From Stygiobacter sp. RIFOXYC2_FULL_38_25 (GTDB lineage: Bacteria; Bacteroidota; Ignavibacteria; Ignavibacteriales; Melioribacteraceae): DNA of 64,000 nt. A model generated the notes under the pieces. It had not been told where the DNA came from, ran no database searches, and worked only from the letters and a program-made list of their open reading frames with translations. The translations under genes were made by a program, and so were the position numbers. Of the stretch, positions 32,082 to 44,571 are shown in pieces (position 1 is the stretch's first letter; every line of letters starts with the position of its first letter). The DNA is taken from contig MHAZ01000022.1 of the NCBI GenBank assembly GCA_001803165.1, positions 1 to 64,000 of the forward strand. The letters run 5' to 3'.

Positions 32082-33599
32082 TTAGTGCTTAAAATTTCTA
32101 ATTCCGGTAAATACCATTGCTATATTTTTTTCGTTTGCTGCGTTAATAACTTCTTCATCGCGTACAGAGCCGCCAGGCTGGATTACCGCGGTAATACCTT
32201 GCTCGGCAATCTGAATCAATCCGTCGGCAAATGGGAAATATGCATCAGAAGCAGCAACAGCGCCATTCAGATTGTGGCCAAATTGTTTTGCTTTTTCGGA
32301 AGCTAAGCGAGCTGAATCCACGCGTGACATTTGTCCGGCACCAACTCCAATAGCCTTTTTATCTTTCACAAAAACAATTGCATTGGATTTTGTATGCTTA
32401 CAAACAGTCCATGCAATTTTCAAATCTTCAAGTTGTGATTGTTCTACTTGTTTTGTTGTAACAACTTTTAACTCAAGCTCAGAGACTTTTGAATTATCTT
32501 TCTCTTGAACCAAAACTCCACCAGGCACAGATTTGATTTGAAAATCAGTCTCTAAAAGTTGCGCCTTTTGTTTTACTATTCTACGGTTCTTCTTTGTCCC
32601 TAAAATTTCCAAAGCTTTTTTTGTATAAGAAGGTGCTACAACTATTTCCAAGAATATTTCGTTTAGCTTTTCAGCTGTAGCTTCATCAACTTCACCGTTG
32701 AAAGAGACAATACCTCCAAACGCAGAAACGTTATCGCAAGATAAAGCTTGCACGTACGAATCAAGTGTATTAGCGCCAATTGCAACACCGCACGGATTTG
32801 TATGCTTAATAATCGCACAAGCGTTTGGCTCTAAATCATTCACTAACTCAACCGCCGCTACTAAATCTACTATGTTGTTATAGCTTAATTCTTTGCCATG
32901 TAGTATTTCAAAATATTTTTGGAAGTTTCCAAATAGAAAAGCTTTTTGATGAGGATTCTCGCCGTAACGCAAATGGAAATTAGCTTGTAAGTTCAAGCGA
33001 AAATCAAGTTTCGGTTGTTCAAATTCTTTTTCTAAATAGTTCGCAATCAATGTGTCGTAGTAAGAAGTATATGCAAACGCTTCGTAAGCAAGTTTTTTCT
33101 TCGTCTCTAAACTAACTCCGCCACTTTTAATTTCTTCTAGGAAAGATTTGTATTGAGAAGAATCTGTAAGGACGCTTACATATTTATAATTCTTTGCTGA
33201 TGCACGGATTAAACTCGGTCCGCCGATATCAATGTTTTCAATTTTTTCTTCCAGCGATATATCTTCTCTATCAACAACTTTTGGAAAAGGATAAAGATTA
33301 ACGCAGATGATATCAATCGGCTCAATTTCGTTTTGCTCAGCTTCGCTATGATCCGTTAGATGATTACGGCGCATTAGAATTCCGCCGAAGATTTTTGGAT
33401 GAAGAGTTTTCACCCTTCCGGAAAAAATTTCCGGGAATTTTGTAAAATCTTTAATCTCTATACAACTGACGGCATTATCCATCAGCAGTTTGTAAGTATT
33501 GCCGGTTGCAATAATTTGATAATTAAGAAGAGTTAATTCGCGGGCAAACTCCACAACGTTAGACTTATCCGATACACTAATTAAAGCGTACTTACTCAC
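32082..33599 (-). CDS. purH: Bifunctional AICAR transformylase / IMP cyclohydrolase
   Basis: 505 residues, usual length. The N-terminal MGS-like cyclohydrolase domain reads [18 protein letters not shown] and [19 protein letters not shown]. The C-terminal transformylase has [13 protein letters not shown] with the catalytic Lys-His pair, and [24 protein letters not shown]. It catalyses the last two steps to IMP. It is 34 bp after purN and 8 bp before mreB, so purine and shape genes probably share transcripts. Confidence 0.95.
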   Translation of the reverse strand: MSKYALISVSDKSNVVEFARELTLLNYQIIATGNTYKLLMDNAVSCIEIKDFTKFPEIFSGRVKTLHPKIFGGILMRRNHLTDHSEAEQNEIEPIDIICVNLYPFPKVVDREDISLEEKIENIDIGGPSLIRASAKNYKYVSVLTDSSQYKSFLEEIKSGGVSLETKKKLAYEAFAYTSYYDTLIANYLEKEFEQPKLDFRLNLQANFHLRYGENPHQKAFLFGNFQKYFEILHGKELSYNNIVDLVAAVELVNDLEPNACAIIKHTNPCGVAIGANTLDSYVQALSCDNVSAFGGIVSFNGEVDEATAEKLNEIFLEIVVAPSYTKKALEILGTKKNRRIVKQKAQLLETDFQIKSVPGGVLVQEKDNSKVSELELKVVTTKQVEQSQLEDLKIAWTVCKHTKSNAIVFVKDKKAIGVGAGQMSRVDSARLASEKAKQFGHNLNGAVAASDAYFPFADGLIQIAEQGITAVIQPGGSVRDEEVINAANEKNIAMVFTGIRNFKH

Positions 33600-33633
33600 A
33601 CTCCGTCCTTTTTACTCGCTGCTCTATGCAGCA

Positions 33634-34221
33634 CTAATTTATCTTGATTCTTCCTTCAGAAAATTTTCGTACAACATCCGGTAACAACTCATGCTCAATC
33701 TTCAATACTCTTGCAGCAATTTCTTCTGCCGATTTTACATCATCAATGTTCACACTTCTCTGCGAAATAATCTTGCCGTTGTCATATACCTTATCAACAA
33801 AATGAACAGTTGCGCCGGAAATTTTATCTCGAGCTTCAAAAACTGCTTTGTGAACATTCAATCCGTACATTCCTTTTCCGCCATAAGAAGGTAGCAGTGC
33901 CGGATGAATATTAATAATCTTGTTTTCAAACTCGTCAACAAATTCATCCGGAATTTTTTTTAAGAATCCGGCAAGAACAATTAAATCAACAAACATTTTT
34001 TTTAGTTCTTCTGCAACACTTTTGTAAGAACTAAATCCATCAGCAATTTTGCTGCTTACAAAAAAAACGGGGATAGAATTTTCTTTAGCAAATTCCGCGG
34101 CCCCGCAATCTTCTTTGTCGCTAACAACAGCGCAAACTTTAACGCTTTCTCCCGAAACCTTTTCATACAAAGCCCTTAAATTAGAGCCTCGTCCGGATAC
34201 GAAGACAGCAATGTTAAACAT
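33634..34221 (-). CDS. purN: Phosphoribosylglycinamide formyltransferase 1
   Basis: 195 residues. IAVFVSGRGSNLRALYEKV at the N-terminus, and the catalytic Asn-His-Asp set in KIINIHPALLPSYGGKGMYG and SGATVHFVDKVYDNG. It formylates GAR with 10-formyl-THF in purine synthesis. It is directly upstream of purH on the same strand. Confidence 0.93.
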   Translation of the reverse strand: MFNIAVFVSGRGSNLRALYEKVSGESVKVCAVVSDKEDCGAAEFAKENSIPVFFVSSKIADGFSSYKSVAEELKKMFVDLIVLAGFLKKIPDEFVDEFENKIINIHPALLPSYGGKGMYGLNVHKAVFEARDKISGATVHFVDKVYDNGKIISQRSVNIDDVKSAEEIAARVLKIEHELLPDVVRKFSEGRIKIN

Positions 34222-34319
34222 AGATTACATTTTTTGGTGGAAAAAATTATCTAAATGAGGATAAATAAGCAATTAAAAGCCGCGTTTTTATTCAGATTTT
34301 GTAAGGTTTTTCTAACTTT

Positions 34320-37477
<3,158 letters not shown>

Positions 37478-37506
37478 CTATTTCATGGCAACTCGTTTGC
37501 CGGAAA

Positions 37507-38463
37507 TTATTGCTCTTCTACGATTTTTATCTCGCCAGGCTTAGGAATTTTAATAGTGTAAGTTTTTTTTGCTTTATTAGGAAGGAAATTATCCCTCAGC
37601 CAAGGATTGAAAATTTTGAGCAATTTGTAATTAATTTCGTTCTGCGCGGCAAATTTCATCAAATCTTTGATTGGATAATTCACCTTAATTTCACTCGTCT
37701 CAATTCTAGGATAGAGTTCTTCTTCAATAAAATAAAAGCCATATTTCTTCGGGTCTTTGAAAATTTCTTTTAGCGCTACAATACGGGCAACGAAGCGGTA
37801 AGTTTCATCATTGAGATATAGATTGTAATAATTCCGGCTGTTCTGACGCTGCATTTGCTTGGTAATTCCCGTTACACCGTAATTGTATGATGCACCGGCT
37901 AAAGTCCAATTGCCAAGTTTTGCTTTAGCCTCTTTAAGATAGTCACAAGCTGCTTGAGTTGATTTCTCCACATTGTAGCGCTCATCAACTACGCCGGAAA
38001 CTTCGAGTCCATAACGTTTAGCTGCACTTTCCATAAACTGCCAGAAGCCGGATGCACCGTCCGGCGAAACTGAATTTATCAATCCGCTTTCCGCAACTGC
38101 CATATACTTAAAATCATCCGGAATTCCATTCTTTTTCAAAATTGGTTCGATGATTGGGAACCAGCGGTTTGCTCGCTTCAAATAAAGTAAAGATGCTGAA
38201 TGCCAATAAGTGTTAACTAAAAATTCTCTCTCAATTCTTTCACGAACATCAAAATCTTCCATCGGAACTTTCTCTCCGCAAAAATCTAATTCATCCGGTA
38301 TTGGCGGTGTGTAAATTCGTCTTTCGTTCTCAGTAATAATTATCGGCTGTTGATGAATTGCAGCGTTTATCTTAGCACTCAAATAGAAATAGGTAAATCC
38401 AATAGCTCCGAATAGTACAATTAAAATAGCTATTAGCGTGAACGTAGTTTTTCTTTCTAACAA
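37507..38463 (-). CDS. Membrane-anchored lytic transglycosylase (SLT family)
   Basis: 318 residues. The N-terminal membrane helix is FTLIAILIVLFGAIGFTYFYL. The lysozyme-like domain has the catalytic Glu in YMAVAESGLINSVSPDGASGFWQFM, then AKRYGLEVSGVVDERYNVEKSTQAACDYLKE and GASYNYGVTGI, resembling MltD-type enzymes. It cleaves glycan strands to 1,6-anhydro-muropeptides. The C-terminus (KTYTIKIPKPGEIKIVEE) looks like an incomplete LysM-like strand. Upstream of it lies an AT-rich divergent promoter region. Confidence 0.88.
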   Translation of the reverse strand: MLERKTTFTLIAILIVLFGAIGFTYFYLSAKINAAIHQQPIIITENERRIYTPPIPDELDFCGEKVPMEDFDVRERIEREFLVNTYWHSASLLYLKRANRWFPIIEPILKKNGIPDDFKYMAVAESGLINSVSPDGASGFWQFMESAAKRYGLEVSGVVDERYNVEKSTQAACDYLKEAKAKLGNWTLAGASYNYGVTGITKQMQRQNSRNYYNLYLNDETYRFVARIVALKEIFKDPKKYGFYFIEEELYPRIETSEIKVNYPIKDLMKFAAQNEINYKLLKIFNPWLRDNFLPNKAKKTYTIKIPKPGEIKIVEEQ

Positions 38464-38542
38464 GAGACTCTCCTAATTGAAAAAATCAACAGATAATGAA
38501 TACACAAAACTTACCAACAAATATAACTTCTCAAAATTTTAC

Positions 38543-38570
38543 TTGATAATTATGAATTACATACATAATT
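38543..38570 (+). promoter_or_regulatory. Possible promoter/operator before the three-gene module
   Basis: TTGATA (38543-38548) lies 17 nt before TAATTT, a plausible -35/-10 pair. ATTATG and CATAAT inside the spacer are an inverted repeat that could be an operator for the ribbon-helix-helix-like protein encoded 30 nt downstream. Weak evidence, position only. Confidence 0.35.
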
Positions 38571-38600
38571 TATAATAGAAAATATAATAGACTTTATAAA

Positions 38601-38846
38601 ATGAGCAAAGCAACCACATATCTCATCAAATTCGATGAAGAAACAAATATCATCCTCAACAAAATGTATAAAAAACTTGGTTGGGGAAAGAGAGAAGCGC
38701 TACTAAAATCTCTTAATCTAATTGAAGATGTAGTCGAAAAACTAGATAAAAATTTAGAGCTTGTAATATCAGTTCGTGATTCTAAAGATAAAAGCATCAT
38801 TGTTGAGAAAACTTCTTCTTATGATGGATTAAGAACACCAGTATGA
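38601..38846 (+). CDS. Small ribbon-helix-helix-like protein
   Basis: 81 residues. TTYLIKFDEETNIILNKMYKKLGWGKREALLKSLNLIEDVVE gives a beta strand followed by two helices, like CopG/Arc-type ribbon-helix-helix DNA-binding proteins. The C-terminal tail (DSKDKSIIVEKTSSYDG) is beta-like. It may act as autoregulator or antitoxin. Its stop overlaps the next start (ATGA), so the two are co-translated. An inverted repeat upstream could be its operator. The fold is inferred from pattern only. Confidence 0.6.
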   Translation: MSKATTYLIKFDEETNIILNKMYKKLGWGKREALLKSLNLIEDVVEKLDKNLELVISVRDSKDKSIIVEKTSSYDGLRTPV

Positions 38847-39886
38847 TGTTTGATGAAGACCAAATATTACCAATTAAAGTAAGCGGACTCGCTGTTAATA
38901 CTTCTCATAAATACTCGGGACTTGAGAATAGCCTACATGCATATTTGCCCTCTTCAGCAACTTTAGATTTTTCACACTCTACCACAACTAGGTTTAGTTC
39001 TGAGACTGTTGTTTTTGGCTCAAGCCAACCACCTACTCTCAACGGAATATCTGACATAAAATTAGCAACACAAAAAATCGATTTATCTTCAATTCCTAAT
39101 TATACTGCAATTCCCATTCAACAGAATTCAGTTTGTCTCGAAAAACCTTTAGTAGGCTATCGATCTCTTGAGATTTTTGAAGGAACAAATTCAGTTCATC
39201 TTGTTGATACAAGAGCATATTCTACTTCAAGAATTGATTATGGGAATAAGTTCTCAAATAATTATAAAGTAAATGAAGACTATTGTATTCCAATAACCAA
39301 ACACAGTCTGTCAGTATTAGCGATTAACAATTCTACTACAATTAATATCAACAATGTTATTGATTTTCGAAAAAGCATAAATGAACAAGCAAAGCAGTTT
39401 ACGACTAATCATAAATTTGTTAATTACGATAATAGCCTTCCAATTGTTATTGACTCGAATTCACTTTTTAAAGAAATAAAGACCTCAATTAACAAAACAG
39501 CAAAAGGTTTACTAGGTAAAAATGAAGTTGACTTTTCAGAATACATCGAAGTTTTGTCTCAATATTTACCATCTTATAGTTATTTCGACTACCTACATTC
39601 CGCAGAATTTCTAGTCACCCGAATAGTAAATTCTCTCAGAGCAATATATCTTGCCTATACATCTCGCAGATTTTTTTCGAATTCACTTAATGTTGCTGTT
39701 GCAATACTTTTGCATAATCACGAAATAAAACAAAATACTTTTTTTCAAAATTACTTTTTAATCATTTCCCACAAAGGGTTCTATTCCTCACTATATCTTC
39801 ATGATCAAGTGATAAGTACTACTTATAACTATTACTTATTACTAAAAAATTACGAGAATGATCATGAAGAACATATATCAAGTTAA
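38843..39886 (+). CDS. Hypothetical protein, second gene of a small accessory module
   Basis: 347 residues with no recognised domain, signal peptide or membrane segment. The N-terminal half is Ser/Thr/Asn-rich and low in charge (SSATLDFSHSTTTRFSSETVVFGSS). The C-terminal half (from about residue 205) is helical: FKEIKTSINKTAKGLLGKNEVDFSEYIEVLSQYL, FLVTRIVNSLRAIYLAYTSRRFF. Composition is more AT-rich than neighbouring core genes, suggesting acquisition. It is translationally coupled to the small gene before it and overlaps the one after. Confidence 0.65.
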   Translation: MMFDEDQILPIKVSGLAVNTSHKYSGLENSLHAYLPSSATLDFSHSTTTRFSSETVVFGSSQPPTLNGISDIKLATQKIDLSSIPNYTAIPIQQNSVCLEKPLVGYRSLEIFEGTNSVHLVDTRAYSTSRIDYGNKFSNNYKVNEDYCIPITKHSLSVLAINNSTTININNVIDFRKSINEQAKQFTTNHKFVNYDNSLPIVIDSNSLFKEIKTSINKTAKGLLGKNEVDFSEYIEVLSQYLPSYSYFDYLHSAEFLVTRIVNSLRAIYLAYTSRRFFSNSLNVAVAILLHNHEIKQNTFFQNYFLIISHKGFYSSLYLHDQVISTTYNYYLLLKNYENDHEEHISS

Positions 39887-40097
39887 ATACAAGACTAAGA
39901 ACGAAAAGAAATCCATCAAAGACTCAGAAATTGAGTTGCACGAAACTACAGTTCAATTCTACAAATTTATTTACCGTAATAAAAACTCATCCAATTCAAA
40001 TTCATTTGACATTCAAAAAGTTACGGAGATTGGAGTTGCTATGATAAAGGTAATTGAATTCTGTATGAAAATTTTTGGTGGGATATCTGGAAAGTAG
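39858..40097 (+). CDS. Hypothetical small protein, third gene of the module
   Basis: 79 residues overlapping the previous gene by 29 bp in another frame. It is basic at the start (MKNIYQVKYKTKNEKKS) with an amphipathic C-terminal helix (IGVAMIKVIEFCMKIFGG) that could contact a membrane. The internal ATG at 39864 is an alternative start. No homologue family recognised. The strand, the tight overlap and the terminator right at its stop support a real gene. Confidence 0.5.
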   Translation: MIMKNIYQVKYKTKNEKKSIKDSEIELHETTVQFYKFIYRNKNSSNSNSFDIQKVTEIGVAMIKVIEFCMKIFGGISGK

Positions 40098-40124
40098 AGA
40101 GGCGAACTCTTAATTCGCCTCTCT
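40096..40124. terminator. Bidirectional terminator between the accessory module and citrate synthase
   Basis: AGAGAGGCGAA and TTCGCCTCTCT form a perfect 11-bp stem with a 7-nt loop between two convergent genes. It overlaps the stop of the 79-residue ORF and lies just beyond the citrate synthase stop. Confidence 0.8.
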
Positions 40125-40131
40125 GCATAAA

Positions 40132-41439
40132 TTATTTCTTTCCGAAAGCAATATCTTCCAACATTTTTGTTGTGAGAGATTTTGGTCTTTCGAGCGGATA
40201 ACCAAGCGCTCTTGACCAAATGATGTTTGAGCAAACACCAAGTGCGCGTCCAATTCCAAATAGTACTGTATAGAATTCATATTCTTGAACGCCATAATAC
40301 CATTGGATAACTCCAGATTGAGCGTCAACATTTGGCCATGGATTTTTTGCTTTACCTTTTTCAAGTAGAATATTCGGAACAACTTTGTAGAGAAGATCAA
40401 CATACTTGAAGAGAGGATCTTCCGGCAAATGCTTTAAACAGAATTCGCGTTGAGCTGTATAACGAGGATCAGTTTTACGAAGCACTGCGTGTCCAAATCC
40501 CGGAATAACTTTGCCGCTGTCTAAAGTATCGTAAACGAATTTTTTCATTTCTTCTTCTGTCGGAACTTTACCGCCCATTCCATTATAAACACTATGCAAC
40601 CAACGTAAAACTTCTTCGTTAGCTAAGCCGTGCAATGGACCGGCAAGACCATTCAACATAGCGCTGATTGCATAATACATATCTGAAAGCGCACTTGCTA
40701 CCAAATGACCGGTATGTGCACTTACGTTTCCGCTTTCGTGATCACTGTGCAGCAAGAAGTACAAGCGGGCAATATCATCGTAAGGTTTAGCAATTCCCAT
40801 CATATGGGCAAAGTTTCCGCCAAAGTCCAAGGTTGGATCAGCAGGAATAATTTCGCCATTTCTATATTTCAAACGGTAAATGAATGCTGCAATTTCCGGA
40901 AGCTTTGCAAGAAGATTCATTGCGTCTTCATAATAAGCATCCCAGTAATCACCCTTCTTCAAATTTTCGTGATATTTCTTGGCGAAGATTGATTCTTTCT
41001 GCATAGACATGATTCCGGTAGCAAACATTGTCATCGGATGAGAATCAATTGGCATCGCGCGGATTATTCTAAACACATAATCCGGAACTGTTTTCCTCTT
41101 ATCGAACTCGGCGCGAACATCAGCTATTTCTGCTTCTGTTGGCAAATCACCGGTTAATAAGAAATAGAAGAAAGCTTCAACAGTTGGCATTTCAGCGCCG
41201 GGATAGTTTGGCAATTTCTCCAGCACTTCGGGAATGGTAAGTCCTCTGAAACGAATTCCTTCGAAAGGATCGAGGTAAGACACATCAGTAACAAGGCTTT
41301 TAATATCACGCATTCCGCCGATAATTTGCCCGATAGTCACTTCATCAACTTTTACGTTACCATACTCTTTGTTTAGTTTTTCTGTACGGGGACGTTCTAC
41401 AAGAATTTTTTCTTGCAGTTTTTGTTTTAGCAAGGACAT
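40132..41439 (-). CDS. gltA: Citrate synthase, eukaryote-type
   Basis: 435 residues. Catalytic residues are visible in LHSDHESGNVSAHTGHLVASALSD (first His region), LAGPLHGLANEEVLRWL (His) and the Asp-containing end FTVLFGIGRALGVCSNIIWSRALGYPLERPKS. The long N-terminus and the PNYPGAEMPTVEAFFYFLLTGDLPTEAE segment match the mitochondrial/eukaryote-like branch, known from Ignavibacteria and other FCB lineages. It condenses acetyl-CoA with oxaloacetate. GGAGGAAATT precedes the start. Monocistronic. Confidence 0.93.
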   Translation of the reverse strand: MSLLKQKLQEKILVERPRTEKLNKEYGNVKVDEVTIGQIIGGMRDIKSLVTDVSYLDPFEGIRFRGLTIPEVLEKLPNYPGAEMPTVEAFFYFLLTGDLPTEAEIADVRAEFDKRKTVPDYVFRIIRAMPIDSHPMTMFATGIMSMQKESIFAKKYHENLKKGDYWDAYYEDAMNLLAKLPEIAAFIYRLKYRNGEIIPADPTLDFGGNFAHMMGIAKPYDDIARLYFLLHSDHESGNVSAHTGHLVASALSDMYYAISAMLNGLAGPLHGLANEEVLRWLHSVYNGMGGKVPTEEEMKKFVYDTLDSGKVIPGFGHAVLRKTDPRYTAQREFCLKHLPEDPLFKYVDLLYKVVPNILLEKGKAKNPWPNVDAQSGVIQWYYGVQEYEFYTVLFGIGRALGVCSNIIWSRALGYPLERPKSLTTKMLEDIAFGKK

Positions 41440-41505
41440 AATTTCCTCCGAGACATTTATTCAATCAGTGAGTTACTTGCTAAATCGTTACTTCTAAAAA
41501 AGTTT

Positions 41506-42825
41506 TTAACAATTTAGAAAAGAACACGATTTTTGAGCCGCAATTTTTCCGCTTAACACGGCTCCTTCAATAGTAGCCGGTAATTCAGTATCAGTCCAGT
41601 CTCCGGCGAAGAACATATTTGGGAATGGTGATAAAATGGATTTCCGTAACTCATTTGATGCACAATCTGGTACAAATGTCGCACGTTTTTCTTTAATTAT
41701 CTTCCATTCCACAACATTTTCTTTTAGGAAAATAGGAAAAAATATCTCTAACTCCGAATAAAAATCTTCGATTAGCTCATCATTTTCCACTTCGCATAAG
41801 GCGTCCGCAGAGCTGACTGTCAAACTAATATGCTTTCCATGATTAAATAGCCAATGGATTTCCGATTCAATAAGTCCATAGAATTTCTCTTTGAATGGAT
41901 TTTCTTTTAGCCAAATGTGAACATTTAGAATTGATGAATACTTGAACTCATCAAGAGAAAGTTGAAACCGGTGAGAGGTAATTCTTTCGTCCAGATCGAG
42001 GAATGAAATTTTATCCAAAGCATATGGTGGAATTGCAAAAACAACCGCATCAAAATCCTCATAAACAAATTTGTTTGTTTTGATTTTAACGACCCTATTC
42101 TTATCAACTATTACACTTTCAACTCTTTCTGATGTTTGAATTGAGCAATCTCTCTGTTCAAGATATTTTTGGGAGGGAACAGAAAACAATTCGCTCAATC
42201 CAACCTTAGGCAAAATGATCCTACTTGCACGGCTGCCGCCAAGAAAAACTTCACGCAGAACTTCATCAAAAACTTGAGCGGAAGCTTTTTCCGGAGTTGT
42301 GTTCATTGTTCCAACAATTAAAATTTCCCAAAGCTTTTTAATTGTTTCATCATTCTGATCTTTCTGCAGAAGCCACTCAATCACAGTCAAGTTTTTCAAG
42401 TCTTCATCAGCACAACAGCCAAGATCAAGAATGAAATCAACAATGCGTAATCTGTCTTTCCAACTAAGGACTTTAAAATTAAGAATTGCAACAAGCAGAT
42501 TGAGAGGATAAAACAGCTTCGGTGCTCTAAGTTTAGTTTGTTTACCGCCTTCTTCAACAAATAATATTTCCATTTGCTTCTGAATCTCTACCAGATCAAT
42601 CGAACCGATACTTTTTAAAAATGAAAGCGTTTCATCGTAACAGCCCATCATTAAATGCTGACCGTTATCGTAAACATCATTTTGTTTTTCGTTGAGTAAC
42701 GAATAGGTCCTTCCGCCAAGTTTAGGCGATGCCTCAAGGAGAGTTACTTTAATATTTTTTTCTGAGAGGTAAACTGCTGAAGATAAACCGGCTAATCCCC
42801 CACCAATAACAACAACATGTTTCAT
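41506..42825 (-). CDS. hpnE: Hydroxysqualene dehydroxylase HpnE
   Basis: The track starts at 42852, but the ATG at 42825 gives MKHVVVIGGGLAGLSSAVYLSEKN, a clean FAD-binding dinucleotide fold, and overlaps the hpnD stop as ATGA. About 439 residues, an amine-oxidase-like flavoprotein related to phytoene desaturases. NMFFAGDWTDTELPATIEGAVLSGKIAA closes the FAD site. It reduces hydroxysqualene to squalene, the third step of the HpnCDE route. Third gene of the hpnC-hpnD-hpnE set. Confidence 0.9.
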   Translation of the reverse strand: MKHVVVIGGGLAGLSSAVYLSEKNIKVTLLEASPKLGGRTYSLLNEKQNDVYDNGQHLMMGCYDETLSFLKSIGSIDLVEIQKQMEILFVEEGGKQTKLRAPKLFYPLNLLVAILNFKVLSWKDRLRIVDFILDLGCCADEDLKNLTVIEWLLQKDQNDETIKKLWEILIVGTMNTTPEKASAQVFDEVLREVFLGGSRASRIILPKVGLSELFSVPSQKYLEQRDCSIQTSERVESVIVDKNRVVKIKTNKFVYEDFDAVVFAIPPYALDKISFLDLDERITSHRFQLSLDEFKYSSILNVHIWLKENPFKEKFYGLIESEIHWLFNHGKHISLTVSSADALCEVENDELIEDFYSELEIFFPIFLKENVVEWKIIKEKRATFVPDCASNELRKSILSPFPNMFFAGDWTDTELPATIEGAVLSGKIAAQKSCSFLNC

Positions 42826-43670
42826 CCGTACACTAAACGATATTTTGCCCAAACGCCAAGAGAGATTGCAACTTTTTCAAATTTACCAACTTTAATTCTC
42901 TTGCTAAGAACATCATAGTTTTCTGCTTCAAGTCTTTTTAGCAAACGATAGTAAATGTGCTGCATTGCTCTGGCGGCAAACATTGAATGTTTGTCTTCAT
43001 AATTTAGCGCATCGTTCGCGTTTTGGAAATAAACTTTTGCCCGTTCAGCTTGATAGCTCATCAGATTGACGAAATGTTCGTTGTAAATTTTATTCTTTAA
43101 CTCAGCTTCAGTATAGCTAAAAGATTGCATATCATTTTGCGGCAAATAAATTCTTCCGGACTCGTAATCTTTGCCAACATCGCGTAAGATATTGGTAAGC
43201 TGCATGGCCAAGCCGAGATTAACAGCATAATCTTTAGCAGAACTGTGTTTGTAGCCAAAAATTTCTATACACATCAATCCAACAGTTGAAGCAACTAAGT
43301 AGCAATACTGCGAAAGATCATCAAAGGTTGGAAAGCGCTTGCGCTGAAGATCCATTTCCACACCGGCAATTAGTTCAAAGAATGGATCGAGAGGAATGTT
43401 AAACTGCTTGATGTATGTTACAAGTTTGTTAAGTAACTGTATATCGGAACCGCTACCGCGCAAGGCTTTTTCTAACTCGATTCTCCATCGGCGTAATTTT
43501 TCGTATTTGAGATCATCCGGTTCGTTCCCCAAGTCAACTATATCATCGGTCTTGCGGCAAAAAGCATAAACAGTATTCATTGCTTCTCGCTTCGGCTTAT
43601 CAAGTAAAGTAAATGCATAATAAAAACTGCTTTTACTTTCTTTCGCAATTAATTTGGATTCATCTTGCAT
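42822..43670 (-). CDS. hpnD: Presqualene diphosphate synthase HpnD
   Basis: 282 residues of the trans-isoprenyl diphosphate synthase head-to-head family. The two Asp-rich motifs are RKTDDIVD and RDVGKDYESGRIYLP. In the three-enzyme squalene route HpnD makes presqualene diphosphate from two FPP. It overlaps hpnC by 11 bp and hpnE by 4 bp. The assignment between HpnC and HpnD rests on order and on KPKREAMNTVYAFCRKTDD, typical of HpnD. Confidence 0.9.
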   Translation of the reverse strand: MQDESKLIAKESKSSFYYAFTLLDKPKREAMNTVYAFCRKTDDIVDLGNEPDDLKYEKLRRWRIELEKALRGSGSDIQLLNKLVTYIKQFNIPLDPFFELIAGVEMDLQRKRFPTFDDLSQYCYLVASTVGLMCIEIFGYKHSSAKDYAVNLGLAMQLTNILRDVGKDYESGRIYLPQNDMQSFSYTEAELKNKIYNEHFVNLMSYQAERAKVYFQNANDALNYEDKHSMFAARAMQHIYYRLLKRLEAENYDVLSKRIKVGKFEKVAISLGVWAKYRLVYG

Positions 43671-44508
43671 TGGTTAATAAACCTTTCGCAAATATTTGCA
43701 AATAATCTACTTTGCTCAATTTAGGTCTTGTTTCTATTACGCCGTAATCTATCGCTTCAATTTTATCTAAGATTTTTTCGCCGCCAAGCATTGTCATCTT
43801 TATCTGAACGAGCAATGAACTTGGCAGAAAAGGTAGCAACTTTCTTCCATCAACAAAAAGTTCTCTCGTACGCTCAAGTTGAAACTTCAATAACGATTTA
43901 AAGTTAGCATTATTTTGTTTTTCGTCAAATAGATTTTCGGTAACCCCAAATTTTTCCATTTCATCTTGCGGTAGGTAAATCCTCCCTTTTTGCCAATCAA
44001 CAGAAACATCCTGGTAAAAATTTGTTAACTGCAACGCAGTGCAAATTGAATCGGAATGTAAGAATGCTTCTTCACTTCTAACGCCGCAAATTTCGACTAC
44101 AATTCTTCCAACCGGGTTAGCAGAACGCTTGCAGTAATCTAACAACTGTGTATAGCTTTGGTAGCGCGTAGTAAAAACATCTTGTTTGAAAGCGCTAATA
44201 AGATCATAAAAATATTGTGTAGAAAGATTGCACTCATTGATTGTGTTTTTGAGAGCCATCCAAAAATCAGTAATGAATTGACCGCAAAGACAATCGCTGA
44301 ATCTTTTTTCATACAATTCTAAATTCTGAATTCTCTTTTCTGGATTGACAATTCCTTCATCTGCTAAATCATCAGCCTGGCGGGCAAACTGATAAACAAC
44401 AGCAATATGCTTCTTTGCTTCTTTAGGAAGTGTTATAGAAATGACCGGGAAATTTTCGTAGTGAGACTTTGCAAATTCCTCGGCAGACTGATAGGCATCT
44501 TTTAGCAT
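43660..44508 (-). CDS. hpnC: Hydroxysqualene synthase HpnC
   Basis: 282 residues, same fold as HpnD with RQADDLADEG and QDVSVDWQKGRIYLPQDEM. SAEEFAKSHYENFPVISITLPKEAKKHI is the characteristic HpnC start. It converts presqualene diphosphate into hydroxysqualene. It is the first gene of the operon, with start at 44508 and about 60 bp to the small gene upstream. No squalene-hopene cyclase is in view, so the end product may be hopanoid or squalene itself. Confidence 0.9.
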   Translation of the reverse strand: MLKDAYQSAEEFAKSHYENFPVISITLPKEAKKHIAVVYQFARQADDLADEGIVNPEKRIQNLELYEKRFSDCLCGQFITDFWMALKNTINECNLSTQYFYDLISAFKQDVFTTRYQSYTQLLDYCKRSANPVGRIVVEICGVRSEEAFLHSDSICTALQLTNFYQDVSVDWQKGRIYLPQDEMEKFGVTENLFDEKQNNANFKSLLKFQLERTRELFVDGRKLLPFLPSSLLVQIKMTMLGGEKILDKIEAIDYGVIETRPKLSKVDYLQIFAKGLLTNAR

Positions 44509-44571
44509 AGAGAATAAATTGTTTAACCTAAACTAAGTTAACAATTTATTTCGAAAAAATGCCTTAGTTGC

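Noticed and set aside
42826-42852. Longer start of hpnE in the track
   Set aside because: The extra residues precede the flavin-binding motif and overlap hpnD; the ATG at 42825 gives the usual 4-bp overlap.
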